Shown piece by piece: positions 37,641 to 46,945 of a stretch of DNA of 64,000 nt; the first letter of the stretch is position 1; each line of letters starts with the position of its first letter. The position numbers and the translations under genes are program-made. Source of the stretch: Acidithiobacillus sulfuriphilus (GTDB lineage: Bacteria; Pseudomonadota; Gammaproteobacteria; Acidithiobacillales; Acidithiobacillaceae). The stretch covers positions 1 through 64,000 of the forward strand of contig NZ_RIZI01000192.1 in the NCBI RefSeq assembly GCF_003721225.1, written 5' to 3'. The notes below the pieces were generated by a model that was given only the letters and a program-made list of their open reading frames with translations, ran no database searches and was not told the DNA's origin.

Positions 37641-38894
37641 CTAACGCGCTGGTGCCACCCCTTCACTCCACAAAACATGGGCGTCGAGCAAGAGCCCATA
37701 AGTGGCCTGCAGGGCCGCCAGCCGTGCCTCCAAAGCCGCCACTGCCGCCACCCGCGCTTGGCGGCGCGCCAGCAGGAGCCGCTGCAAGTCCACCTCCCCC
37801 AGGGCATAGGCACGCTGCATCATCTGCGCTTGGCCGGTCATGGCGGCCGCAGCCCGCTGGGCTGCCAAAAAAGCCGCATGGTTTCCGGCCACCGCCTGCA
37901 TCTGGCTGGCTACCCGAGCCACCAGCATCTGCCGCCCTGCGGCCAGATGATCTTCCGCCACCCGCAGCAGCGCCTGGGTGCGCGCCTGCTCCTGGCCACG
38001 CCGGGGACCGGGAATGGGCATGGTGATCATTCCACCCCCGATCCTTTCGTCGCCGCCGCGCTCGGAGGCCACAAAGACTGCCAAGGTTGGATCCGGCCAG
38101 CGTTCGGCCCGCGCCCGCGCCGCCGTCACCCGCGCCCTGGCCACCGCCATTTCCAGTACCTGCAAGCGCGGGCTGTCCGTCAATACCGCCTGGCGCAAGT
38201 CCCCTAGCGCGCCAGTGGGAGGCTGGGGATCACTGAGAGGCGGCGGTGATTGCGTCCCCACGGCGGGAAAGCGTCCATTCAGGACCGCCAGGGCCATGTC
38301 TTTACGGGTCCGCGCTTCCACAACGCTGCGCGTGATGTCCTCCACGTCGGCCTCGGCCGCCTGCACATCCATGCGCGCCGCATCTCCCGCCTGGAGCCGT
38401 TTCTGCACCGCCGCCAGGTTCTCCTCGGCCAAACGCTGCTGCTCCACCAGCAGGCGCTCCCGCTCTACGCTACCCAGCCAGTCCAGCCAACTTCCCAGCA
38501 ACTCATGGGCCAGACCCAGGCGCGCATCGGCAAAACCGGCACGAGCCACGCCCTCCCCCGCGGCACCAATCTGTCGATCCAGCGCGGCCTTGCCTGGTAA
38601 GCGCACAGGGCGTTGCAGGGTCGTCCACCATTCGCCGTAATCACCCATGCCGCGGACCCAGCGGGACTGCCCCTGGACCTGCACGGAAAACTCGTAAGGG
38701 CCGCTGGCCAACTCCTGTGCCTCGTAGCGTGCCACCCCCTGCTGATCCTGCGCCGCCGCCCATACGGGGCTCTGCGCCAAGGCCTGCCGCACCTGTTCCG
38801 CCGCCGGCAGGTCCGGAGGGGAAAAGGCCATCGCCGGAGCCTCCGGCGGGGCGGCCAGCAGCAGAAACAGCACGGCAAGCATGCGCTTTCTCAT
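37641..38894 (-). CDS. TolC-family outer-membrane protein of a Czc/Cus-type efflux system (CzcC-like)
   Basis: A 417-residue outer-membrane factor. Signal peptide (LAVLFLLLAAPPEAPA), then long helical repeats with QALAQSPVWAAAQDQQGVAR, RQIGAAGEGVARAGFADARL and the second repeat at VAVSVARARVTAARARAERWPDPTLA-like wording (seen as MAVARARVTAARARAERWPD), typical of metal-efflux OMFs. It overlaps the small DUF3240 gene by 4 bp and closes the operon. CzcC and CusC are the usual comparisons; the exact metal is not decidable from this subunit. Confidence 0.85.
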   Translation of the reverse strand: MRKRMLAVLFLLLAAPPEAPAMAFSPPDLPAAEQVRQALAQSPVWAAAQDQQGVARYEAQELASGPYEFSVQVQGQSRWVRGMGDYGEWWTTLQRPVRLPGKAALDRQIGAAGEGVARAGFADARLGLAHELLGSWLDWLGSVERERLLVEQQRLAEENLAAVQKRLQAGDAARMDVQAAEADVEDITRSVVEARTRKDMALAVLNGRFPAVGTQSPPPLSDPQPPTGALGDLRQAVLTDSPRLQVLEMAVARARVTAARARAERWPDPTLAVFVASERGGDERIGGGMITMPIPGPRRGQEQARTQALLRVAEDHLAAGRQMLVARVASQMQAVAGNHAAFLAAQRAAAAMTGQAQMMQRAYALGEVDLQRLLLARRQARVAAVAALEARLAALQATYGLLLDAHVLWSEGVAPAR

Positions 38895-39196
38895 ATTGCC
38901 CCCGCTGCAGGCAATGCCTGTATCCAGTAATGCAAACCTGCCCCCGCAAAACGCGCGCGCAGCCGGGCCAGAATCTCCTGGCCCACCGCCCCGCTAAGGA
39001 GGGCCTGCACCTGCACCCGCCGCGCCCGCCCCAACACCTGTTCCTGCGCATCGAGGCGGTCCAGCCCCACACCATGGGCAAACAAGGCGGTACTGGTAAA
39101 CTGCTGCACGCCCTCCGTCAGCAGCAAAATGTCCAATACTTCCTCTCCCAGGGACTCCGGAAGCAGGAGCGTCAACAAACAAAATTCCTCAGACAT
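38891..39196 (-). CDS. Small DUF3240-like protein of metal RND operons
   Basis: A 101-residue protein beginning MSEEFCLLTLLLPESLGEEV, with DILLLTEGVQQFTST and a closing LHYWIQALPAAGAI. It matches small DUF3240-type proteins encoded inside RND heavy-metal efflux operons; relationship to the PII/CutA-like small-molecule sensor fold has been suggested for such proteins, but I am not certain. The ATG at 39196 has AAAGGGGAG before it and overlaps the czcA stop by 8 bp; its stop overlaps the CzcC-like gene by 4 bp. Confidence 0.7.
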   Translation of the reverse strand: MSEEFCLLTLLLPESLGEEVLDILLLTEGVQQFTSTALFAHGVGLDRLDAQEQVLGRARRVQVQALLSGAVGQEILARLRARFAGAGLHYWIQALPAAGAI

Positions 39197-42100
39197 GGCG
39201 TTTCTCCCCTTTGCCAAAGGCAAAGCGCCGGTACAGGATCGGCAGAATGAGCAAGGTGAGGCTGGTGGCCGTGAGCAGACCGCCGATGACGACAATGGCC
39301 AAAGGCCGCTGAATCTCGGCCCCTGGACCTGAGGCAAAGAGCAGGGGAATAAGGCCAAAGGCGGTAATGGACGCGGTCATCAGCACCGGCCGCAGACGCC
39401 GTCGCGCACCCTGCCGGACCACTTCGGCTAGGACCAGTCCCTGTGCATGCAACTGATTGAAATAACTGACCATAACCACCCCGTTGAGGACCGCGATACC
39501 GAGCAGCGCAATGAAGCCCACCGACGCGGGCACCGAAAGATATTCCCCCGTCAGCCACAGCGCAAAGATCCCGCCCACCAGCGCAAAGGGAATATTGCTC
39601 ATAATGAGCAACGCCTGACGCAGCGAGCGGAAGGTGAGGTAGAGGAGGAAAAAAATGATCCCCAGCGCCACCGGCACCACCACCGCGAGGCGTTTTGCCG
39701 CGCGCTGCTGGTTTTCGAACTGCCCGCCAAAGTTCAGGCGATAGCCGGTGGGCAAAGGCACCTGCTGCGCGATCCGCTGTTTGGCCTCGTCCACAAAACC
39801 CACCAGATCCCGGCCCTTCACCTGGGTCATGACCACCCGGTAGCGACTGCCCATCTCCCGCTCCACCTTCACCGGCCCATCGGCCCGCCGCAAATGAGCG
39901 ACGGCCGCCAGGGCGATGGCCTGTCCGTCGGGCAGAACCAGGCGCAGACGGGAAAAATCCGCCGGGGAGGCGCGCAAGTCCTCGGGCCCCCGCACCTGCA
40001 AGGGCGTGCGCCGCACCCCCTCCATCACCACCCCCGCCACGCGGCCTTGCACATAAGCGCGCAGGGCGTCCTCGATGGCATCGACGGAAAGGCCGAAGCG
40101 ACCCGCCGCCAGGCGGTCGATAACCACCTCCTCGTATTGCACCCCCTCATTCCGGGCCGTGTAGACATCCTTGGCCCCAGGGATGCCCTGCAACACCGTT
40201 TCCACCTGCCCGGAAAGTCGCTCCAGGGTGGCCAGGTCTGGTCCGAAGATTTTTACCGCCACATCCCCCCGCACCCCAGAAAGCATCTCCGCGACGCGCA
40301 TCTCGATGGGTTGGGTGAAGCTGAACTGCACGCCGGGGAACTCCTCCAGGACCTTGCGCAGGGCGTCTATGAGCGCCGCTTTGTCGCGCACCCGCCAACG
40401 CTCCCGGGGCTGCAAGACCAGAAAGGTATCCGTCTCGTTGAGGCCCATGGGATCCAGACCGATCTCGTCGGCGCCGGTGCGTGCCACGATGCGCTCCACC
40501 TCCGGTACCTGCGCCAGAATCGCCCGCTGGATACGCAGATTGAGCGTTTCATTGGCGGCCAGGCTGATGGAAGGCAGGGTTTCCAGGCCAATGACCACCG
40601 TTCCCTCGTCCATCTGCGGCATAAAGGTCTTGCCCACCTGGGTATACGCAAAGACCGCCGCCAGCAGGAGCAACATTGCCGGAAACACCACCCATGCGGG
40701 CCGGCCCAGGGCACCGTTCAGCAGGCGCTGATACAGGACATCCACATGGCGCAACAACCAGGGATCTTCCTGTTTCACTTTTTTCAGCAGATACGCACTG
40801 AGCACGGGAATGGCCGTGAGCGACAGCAGCAGGGAGGCCGCCAGGGCAAAGATGATGGTCAGCGCCACCGGGATGAAGAGCTTGCCCTCCAGACCCTGCA
40901 GGGTCAGTAGGGGCAAAAAGACGGTAATGATGATGAGCACGCCGACGCTGATGGGGGTCGCCACCTCACGCACCGCCCGATAGATGAGGTGCAGACGCGG
41001 CAGCCTGCCCGCATAGGGATCGTGAGCCAGATGCTGGACGATATTCTCCACCACCACCACCGCCGCATCCACGAGCATGCCGATGGCAATGGCCAGCCCG
41101 CCCAGGCTCATGAGATTGGCCGAAAGCCCGAAATACTGCATGAGCAAAAAGGTCATCAAGGCGGCCAGCGGCAGAATCAGGGCGGCACTCAGCGCTGCCC
41201 GCAGATTCCCCAGGAAAACGAGCAACAAGAGGAGTACCAGCGCCACCGCCTCGGTCAGGGCCTTGCTCACCGTGTGCACGGCCTTGTTGACCAGATCCGC
41301 ACGATTGTAAAAGGCCCGGATCTGCACGCCCTTGGGCAGGGTCGACCGCAGTTCCGCCAGACGGGCCTCCACTCCCTGCACCACCTGGCGGGCGTTGGCC
41401 CCGCGCAGCCCCAGCACCAGGCCCTCCACCGTCTCGCCGCGGCCGTTTTCCGTGACCGCCCCCAGGCGCGTGATGCTGCCGATGCGTAGTCCGGCAATGT
41501 CACCCACCCGCACCGGCACCCCCTCCCGGTTGGCCACCACGATGGCGGCCAGATCGGCGAGATCGCGGATGCGCCCCTCCGCCCGCACCAGCAAGACCTC
41601 GCCGCCTTCCTCCAGACGCCCGGCGCCATCGTTGCGGTTGTTGATGTCCAGGGCCGTCGTCAGCGCGTCCATGGAAATCCCCGTCGCCGCCATGCGGGTC
41701 AGATCGGGCACCACCTCAAAACTTTTCAGTTCACCGCCGAGGACATTCACGTCCGCCACTCCCGGCACCGAGCGCAGGGCCGGGCGAATCACCCAGTCGA
41801 GGAGACTGCGCCGCTCCATGAGGGACAGCCCGCCCCCCTCCACGGTGAACATGAACATCTCGCCCAGGGGGGTGGTAATGGGCGCCAAACCCCCCGTCGT
41901 TCCCGCCGGCAGGCTGCCAAGAATGCCCGAGAGGCGCTCGGCCACCTGCTGCCGCGCCCAGTAGATGTCCGTGCCCTCGGCAAAGTCCACGGTGATGTCC
42001 GCCAGTCCGTATTTGCTCACCGAACGCAGCATGCTTTGCCGCGGCAGGCCCAGCATCTCCGTCTCGATGGGCTGGGTAATGCGGTTTTCCACCTCCTCCG

Positions 42101-42275
42101 GCGTCAGCCCCGGCACCTTCAGGATCAACTTGACCTGGGTGGTGGAGACATCGGGATAGGCGTCAATGGGCAGGTTTTGAAAAGCCTGCCAGCCCGCCGT
42201 CACCAGGACCAGCAAGGCCAGGAGGATCAGCAAACGCTGGGCGAGGGCGAATTGAATCAGACGGGAGAGCATCAT
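39189..42275 (-). CDS. Heavy-metal RND efflux permease CzcA/CusA
   Basis: A 1028-residue HME-RND pump. N-terminal LIQFALAQRLLILLALLVLV, NLPIDAYPDVSTTQVKL, and TM4 GGLAIAIGMLVDAAVVVVEN with the Asp-x6-Glu proton-relay pair of the heavy-metal subfamily (as CusA D405/E412). The repeat half shows VGFIALLGIAVLNGVVMVSYF in TM10. MMLSRL start at 42275 overlaps the adaptor stop by 4 bp. Distinguishing Co/Zn/Cd export from Cu/Ag export would need residue-level comparison in the periplasmic cleft, which I have not done. Confidence 0.93.
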   Translation of the reverse strand: MMLSRLIQFALAQRLLILLALLVLVTAGWQAFQNLPIDAYPDVSTTQVKLILKVPGLTPEEVENRITQPIETEMLGLPRQSMLRSVSKYGLADITVDFAEGTDIYWARQQVAERLSGILGSLPAGTTGGLAPITTPLGEMFMFTVEGGGLSLMERRSLLDWVIRPALRSVPGVADVNVLGGELKSFEVVPDLTRMAATGISMDALTTALDINNRNDGAGRLEEGGEVLLVRAEGRIRDLADLAAIVVANREGVPVRVGDIAGLRIGSITRLGAVTENGRGETVEGLVLGLRGANARQVVQGVEARLAELRSTLPKGVQIRAFYNRADLVNKAVHTVSKALTEAVALVLLLLLVFLGNLRAALSAALILPLAALMTFLLMQYFGLSANLMSLGGLAIAIGMLVDAAVVVVENIVQHLAHDPYAGRLPRLHLIYRAVREVATPISVGVLIIITVFLPLLTLQGLEGKLFIPVALTIIFALAASLLLSLTAIPVLSAYLLKKVKQEDPWLLRHVDVLYQRLLNGALGRPAWVVFPAMLLLLAAVFAYTQVGKTFMPQMDEGTVVIGLETLPSISLAANETLNLRIQRAILAQVPEVERIVARTGADEIGLDPMGLNETDTFLVLQPRERWRVRDKAALIDALRKVLEEFPGVQFSFTQPIEMRVAEMLSGVRGDVAVKIFGPDLATLERLSGQVETVLQGIPGAKDVYTARNEGVQYEEVVIDRLAAGRFGLSVDAIEDALRAYVQGRVAGVVMEGVRRTPLQVRGPEDLRASPADFSRLRLVLPDGQAIALAAVAHLRRADGPVKVEREMGSRYRVVMTQVKGRDLVGFVDEAKQRIAQQVPLPTGYRLNFGGQFENQQRAAKRLAVVVPVALGIIFFLLYLTFRSLRQALLIMSNIPFALVGGIFALWLTGEYLSVPASVGFIALLGIAVLNGVVMVSYFNQLHAQGLVLAEVVRQGARRRLRPVLMTASITAFGLIPLLFASGPGAEIQRPLAIVVIGGLLTATSLTLLILPILYRRFAFGKGEKRHV

Positions 42276-43402
42276 TGACCCCCGCGACTTTCTTGCCAGG
42301 CGCCCTTCAGCGCCACCACGCCGGCCACCGCCACCTGATCGCCGGCGTGCAGATCCCCTTGCACGCGCACTTCCTGAGCGGAAGCGGCGACGATGTGTAT
42401 CGGTCGCACGGCAAAACCCCGGGCGTTACGGACAAAGACATAGGCTACGCTGCCCTCCCGTATCACCGCCGTCAGGGGCAGGTTCCAGCCGCTCTGCTCC
42501 GTCCCGGGCAAGGCTACCTGGACAAAGGTGCCCGGGCGCAAGGACGCGCCCGCAGGCAACTCTGCCGTCACCAGCAGCGACTGGCTGGCCATGTTCCCCT
42601 GCGGCGCCACCCGCAGGATGCGCGCTTTGAGGGACTGAGCCTGGCCCTGCACCGTCACCTCCGTCCCTGCCTGCCAGTAGGCCGAAACCTCCAGGGGGAC
42701 CTCGATGCCCAGCCACAGACGACGGAGATCAGCCAGACGCAGCAGGGGATCGGCGGGAGCTACCCGCTGGCCGATCCGGGCCTCCAACGCCAGCACCGCC
42801 CCCGCCCGGCTGGCGCGCAACGTGATGCCGTCCTGCAATCGCCCCGTTCGCGCCAACTCCCGCAGTTCAGCGCTCCCGATCCCCGCCAGACGCAAGGCCG
42901 ATGCGGCCTGCGCCAGCGCCGCATCGGCCTCCTCACGGGCAGCCCGCGCCTCCGCCACCCGCCGCGCCGGGATGATCCCCTCACCGAAGAGCGCCCCTTC
43001 CCGCCGCGCCGTTTCGCCGGCCAGCCGGGCGCGGCTGGCCGCCTGCAGGTATTGCATCTGCATCTGCCCCAAGTCCGGGCTCTGCAGGCGCAACAAAGGC
43101 GCACCGGCCTGCACCTGCTGCCCGCTCTGCACCAGGACCTGCGTCACCAGACCCGTTACCGGTGACGTCAACACCAGTTCCTGCTGGGGCGGTACCAGCA
43201 CCTGGGCAGGGTAGCTCACTGTCAAGGCCTGCGCCCTCCCCTGCAAGGTCATGAGCTGCACCCCGAGGGCCTGCACCTGCCCGGCTTGCAGCGTCACTTC
43301 CTGCCCTTTGGCCTGCACCACGGCCTGCACTGCGCCGCACCAAAAAAAGCTCGCGCACCCCAACAAAACGCCGCCCAAAACCCGCAAAAACCTTGCCGCC
43401 AT
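42272..43402 (-). CDS. RND efflux adaptor CzcB/CusB-like
   Basis: A 376-residue periplasmic adaptor. Signal peptide (LRVLGGVLLGCASFFWCGAV), then lipoyl half-motif around LTSPVTGLVTQVLVQSGQQV, a long coiled coil (residues ~130-185 with AGETARREGALFGE and EADAALAQAASALRLAG), the second lipoyl half DGITLRASRAGAVLALEARI and C-terminal beta-barrel and membrane-proximal domains. ATG at 43402 was selected because GGAGAG precedes it; 22 in-frame residues upstream are non-signal-like. It is operonic with the CzcA-like pump (4-bp overlap). Confidence 0.88.
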   Translation of the reverse strand: MAARFLRVLGGVLLGCASFFWCGAVQAVVQAKGQEVTLQAGQVQALGVQLMTLQGRAQALTVSYPAQVLVPPQQELVLTSPVTGLVTQVLVQSGQQVQAGAPLLRLQSPDLGQMQMQYLQAASRARLAGETARREGALFGEGIIPARRVAEARAAREEADAALAQAASALRLAGIGSAELRELARTGRLQDGITLRASRAGAVLALEARIGQRVAPADPLLRLADLRRLWLGIEVPLEVSAYWQAGTEVTVQGQAQSLKARILRVAPQGNMASQSLLVTAELPAGASLRPGTFVQVALPGTEQSGWNLPLTAVIREGSVAYVFVRNARGFAVRPIHIVAASAQEVRVQGDLHAGDQVAVAGVVALKGAWQESRGGQ

Positions 43403-43476
43403 GGCGCTCTCTCCATAACCAAACATTCCGACATTGCCCTGGGGCAATGCCATTAGATCCAACAGCAAAAGGAAGG

Positions 43477-43932
43477 CTAGGGGAGGGCTGGCGGCGCGCG
43501 CGTAAGGATAGGACCGTTACGCCAAAAATCCGGGAGGGAAACGCTGAAGGCAAGGATGGGCGCTGTCCGGCCCTTGGCCGGGAGGTTCAGGATCAACAGG
43601 GAGAGGAACACACCGGTCAGCAGCGCCAAAGGGGCAGCGTGCTCCTTGACAAAGCTGCCAATGGCAAGGGTATCGACGCCATGGGAGTCGTGATTCCCAG
43701 CCCAGGCCTGCAAGTCCGTAGCTGCCGGAAGGATAGTGGCAGGATCGGCAGCCCCCACAGCATTGCCATAGGCCATGGGGAGTTCATCGGGGGCGTTTTC
43801 GTAGAAATGCAGATGCAGACCGCTGCCCGCCGGGGTAAAGCCCATATGGGCATGCACGAAAGGCGCCGCTGCCTGCAGGAAAACCAGCAGGACCAATAGG
43901 CAGCGCAACATCAGCGGCACAATCCGTTGCAT
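43477..43932 (-). CDS. Unknown small exported or membrane protein at the head of the efflux operon
   Basis: A 151-residue protein without recognised family. The N-terminus is a signal-like segment (LRCLLVLLVFLQAAAPFVHA) followed by HMGFTPAGSGLHLHFYENAP, which is His- and Met-containing and could bind a metal; a second hydrophobic segment (LALLTGVFLSLLILNL) lies near residue 115. This resembles small periplasmic proteins seen ahead of metal RND genes, where a His-rich loop may sense or bind metal. The ATG at 43932 is used; a GTG three bases before it is also possible. It is 74 bp before the adaptor gene and divergent from nadK. Confidence 0.6.
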   Translation of the reverse strand: MQRIVPLMLRCLLVLLVFLQAAAPFVHAHMGFTPAGSGLHLHFYENAPDELPMAYGNAVGAADPATILPAATDLQAWAGNHDSHGVDTLAIGSFVKEHAAPLALLTGVFLSLLILNLPAKGRTAPILAFSVSLPDFWRNGPILTRAPPALP

Positions 43933-44093
43933 CACTTTACACGACCCTTATCAACCCGATTGAATCATAACCCAACAAAGTGGATCATGGCTATCTTTAT
44001 AATAATTACAGGTCCATGGAAGCACGGATATCCTCATGGCAAAAAGCATCATTCCCCCTTGGCGCCCCTGCCCGCCCCATGTACGCTATGCTG

Positions 44094-44981
44094 ATGGAAA
44101 GAGCCTTTCAACGCGTCGTCCTGGTGGGCAAATATCGCGACCCTTCCGTCCTGCCGGGGTTGCGACGCTTGCGCGCCCTCCTCGCAGAACTGGGCGTCGC
44201 CACCATCATCGAGTGTCAGAGTGCGGCCCAGCTCGAAAGCGACATGGAGCTCCCCCAGGGGGCCTTCGACGCCCTCTCTCCCGACGGTGACCTCATCATC
44301 GCCCTGGGTGGTGATGGCACCATTCTCGGCACCGCCCGTCAGGCCGCAGGCAGCGGCGTGCCTATCCTTGGGGTTAATCAGGGGCGACTGGGCTTTCTCG
44401 CCGACATCTCCATCCACGACATCGAGAAGACCCTGCCGCCCATCCTCGCCGGCCATTACCAAAGAGATGCGCGCAGCGTCCTCCAGGCCCAACTCTGGCG
44501 TGCAGGGCAGTGTCTGCAGAGCGGTATCGCCATCAACGAAGTCCTGGTGCACAAGGGCTGCTGCGAGACCATGATCGAACTGCAGGTCCATATTGACGGC
44601 CAATTCATCTATACCCAGCGGGCCGACGGCCTCATTGTCGCCACCCCCACCGGTTCCACCGCCTATGCGCTGTCCGCCGGCGGCCCCATTGTCAGCCCCC
44701 AACTCCCGGCCATGGTCCTGGTGCCCATCTGTCCCCACACCCTCAACGCCCGGCCCCTGACCATCGCCGACCAGGTAAGCGTGCAGATCGACCTCATCGC
44801 CGGTCGGCAGCCGGCGGCCCTGAGCCTCGACAGCCACGACACCTTCCCCCTGCAACCGGGCGACACCATCCGGATCCATCGCAGCACCTGTGATGCGGTC
44901 TTCATTCACCCCGAAGACGAAGATTTTTATCAAATCCTGCGGCGCAAACTCCACTGGGCCGCCCTCCCCGGCGAGGACTGA
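44094..44981 (+). CDS. nadK: NAD kinase
   Basis: A 295-residue enzyme phosphorylating NAD to NADP. The catalytic LIIALGGDGTILG motif (GGDG), LGVNQGRLGFLAD, the INEVLVHK motif and the DGLIVATPTGSTAYALSAGGP block are all present, as is LVPICPHTLNARPL. In-frame starts extend up to 43980, but the ATG at 44094 places eight residues before VVLVGK, as in other NAD kinases; no ribosome site decides between it and ATGs at 44079 and 44088. Its stop abuts the recN start (TGAATG), a common nadK-recN pairing. Confidence 0.93.
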   Translation: MERAFQRVVLVGKYRDPSVLPGLRRLRALLAELGVATIIECQSAAQLESDMELPQGAFDALSPDGDLIIALGGDGTILGTARQAAGSGVPILGVNQGRLGFLADISIHDIEKTLPPILAGHYQRDARSVLQAQLWRAGQCLQSGIAINEVLVHKGCCETMIELQVHIDGQFIYTQRADGLIVATPTGSTAYALSAGGPIVSPQLPAMVLVPICPHTLNARPLTIADQVSVQIDLIAGRQPAALSLDSHDTFPLQPGDTIRIHRSTCDAVFIHPEDEDFYQILRRKLHWAALPGED

Positions 44982-46673
44982 ATGCTGCTTTCCCTGCACA
45001 TCCGCGATTTCACCCTCATCGATCAGCTCAGCGTCGAGTTTGGCCATGGCCTCACCGTATTGACCGGTGAAACCGGGGCCGGGAAATCCATTCTGGTCGA
45101 CGCCATCGCCCTGCTGCTGGGCGACAAGGGCGGTACCGACCTGATTCGTCACGGGGCCGAACAAGCCGACCTCAGCGCCGAACTGCTCCTCCCCGACGAC
45201 CACCCGGCCCGCGCGTGGTTGGCGGAACATGAACTGGATGCGGATGATGCCTGCCTGTTGCGCCGTATCCTCCAGCGCAACGGCCGCAGCCGCGCCTTCA
45301 TCAACGGGCAGGTCGTTACTACCGCCCTCCTCCGCGAACTGGGCGAACTCCTCGTGGATATCCTCGGCCAGCACGCCCACCAGAGCCTGTTGCGCCCCGA
45401 GCGCCAACTCTTCCTCCTCGACCGTTTCGCCCAGCTTGCCCGCCCCCGCCAGGAAATCGCCCAGGCCTACCAGGCTTGGCGGAGCAGCGTGCAGCATTGG
45501 GACGCATTGCAGGCGGCCAAAACTCGCCGGGGTGAAGAGGAAGACTGGCTGCGCTTTCAACTGACCGAACTGGAAGACGCCGATCTGCAACGGGGAGAAT
45601 GGGAATCCCTGCGCCAGGAACAGGCCCTGTTGGGGGCCGTCGAGCAACTGCAGCAGCACGTCAACACCGCCCTGGAAGCCCTTTATGACGCCGACGGCGC
45701 CGTGGTCGCCCAACTCGCCGGCGCGCAGCGGGAACTGGCCGGCGCCAGCCAACGGGATCAGCGCCTGGCGCCTGCCGCGGAACTGGTCAGCAGCGCATTG
45801 ATCCAGGTGGAAGAAGCTGCCGCCGCCCTGCGCCACTACGCCGACAGCGTCCAGGCCGACCCCCTGCGCCTCGAAGCCATCGCCAATCGGCTCGTGCTCC
45901 TCCAAGGCCTGCAACGCAAACATCATTGCGACGCCGATGCCCTCCTGGAGCGCCGCGACACCCTGCGCGCCGAACTTGCCCTCCTCAGCGATGCCGGTGC
46001 CGAACTGGACGCCGCCGCCACCGCTGTCCAGGCGCGCGCAGCCGCTTATCGACGGCAGGCCGAGGCCCTGAGCGCGGCCCGGCAAGCCTGCAGCGCCGCT
46101 TTGGCCGAGGCCATCGCCGCCCAGGTCAGGCAGCTCGGGATGGCCCACGCCCAGGTGGAACTGCGCCTGGAAAGCATCCCGGCGGAGGGGGGGCACTGGC
46201 GGGAAACGGGCTGGGATAGCGCCGAGATCTGGATCGCCGCCAATCCCGGTCATCCGCCCCAGCCGCTGGCCAAGGTAGCCTCCGGGGGCGAGCTCTCGCG
46301 CATCGGCCTCGCCCTGCAAGTCATCCTCTCCAGCCCCGAACGCATCGACACCCTGATCTTCGACGAAGTGGACGTGGGAATCGGCGGTGCCGTCGCCGAA
46401 ACCGTGGGCCGCCTGCTCCGCCAACTTGGCGGTCGCCAGCAGGTCCTCTGCGTCACCCATCTCCCCCAGGTCGCCGCCCAGGGACACCAGCACCTGCAGG
46501 TGGAAAAGGAAGTGCGCGACGCCGCCACCTACAGCAGCGTACGCCCCCTCACCGGGGCCGAGCGCCTGACGGAAATCGCCCGGATGCTGGGTGGAGTGAC
46601 CATCACCGACCAAGTCAAGAACGCCGCCGCGGAAATGCTCGCCCGCGCCACCCAACCCGGCACTCCCTGGTAA
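44982..46673 (+). CDS. recN: DNA repair protein RecN
   Basis: A 563-residue SMC-like ATPase acting in recombinational repair of double-strand breaks. Walker A is TVLTGETGAGKSILVDAIALL at the N-terminus, a long coiled coil spans residues ~150-370, the ABC signature is ASGGELSRIGLALQVI, and Walker B is TLIFDEVDVGIGG, followed by VLCVTHLPQVAAQGHQH. Length matches E. coli RecN (553). It follows nadK with no gap and ends before a 272-bp intergenic region. Confidence 0.96.
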   Translation: MLLSLHIRDFTLIDQLSVEFGHGLTVLTGETGAGKSILVDAIALLLGDKGGTDLIRHGAEQADLSAELLLPDDHPARAWLAEHELDADDACLLRRILQRNGRSRAFINGQVVTTALLRELGELLVDILGQHAHQSLLRPERQLFLLDRFAQLARPRQEIAQAYQAWRSSVQHWDALQAAKTRRGEEEDWLRFQLTELEDADLQRGEWESLRQEQALLGAVEQLQQHVNTALEALYDADGAVVAQLAGAQRELAGASQRDQRLAPAAELVSSALIQVEEAAAALRHYADSVQADPLRLEAIANRLVLLQGLQRKHHCDADALLERRDTLRAELALLSDAGAELDAAATAVQARAAAYRRQAEALSAARQACSAALAEAIAAQVRQLGMAHAQVELRLESIPAEGGHWRETGWDSAEIWIAANPGHPPQPLAKVASGGELSRIGLALQVILSSPERIDTLIFDEVDVGIGGAVAETVGRLLRQLGGRQQVLCVTHLPQVAAQGHQHLQVEKEVRDAATYSSVRPLTGAERLTEIARMLGGVTITDQVKNAAAEMLARATQPGTPW

Positions 46674-46945
46674 CACAACTAGTTACCGATGCACTAATGG
46701 CGATGATCATGCCAAGATCCATTAAAACATCTTATCGCTTTAACCATCATCAACTTTCATTTTTATCGGCAGGGCGCTCAAACCCATTTTCAGCCTGCGC
46801 CGGGGCATTCCTGTAGCCGATTATCCGCAGCCGTTCGCCCTTGCGCCCCGGGAAATCCAGGTACAGCGGGCGTGCGCGCTGTGGCCAAATCCCTACACTA
46901 TGCCCCGGCCCGGGTAGCGCTTACACTATAAAAAAGGAGCGGATC
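46674..46945 (+). promoter_or_regulatory. Control region ahead of the sensor kinase gene
   Basis: A 272-bp gap after recN. Its first ~90 bp are unusually AT-rich for this genome. Two copies of TACACTAT (46894-46901 and 46922-46929) are 28 bp apart; the second, followed by an AAAAAAGGAG ribosome site just before the ATG at 46946, may serve as a -10 box. No convincing -35, sigma54 -24/-12 site or operator palindrome was identified. Confidence 0.35.

Noticed and set aside
39447-40910. 487-codon open frame antisense to czcA
   Set aside because: His/Gln/Arg-rich reverse of the pump gene; no protein family resemblance.
44049-46676. 875-codon open frame antisense to nadK and recN
   Set aside because: Its composition is dominated by Gly, Ala, Glu, Asp and Leu from the reverse of GC-rich codons, it has no family words, and both antisense partners are clear housekeeping genes.
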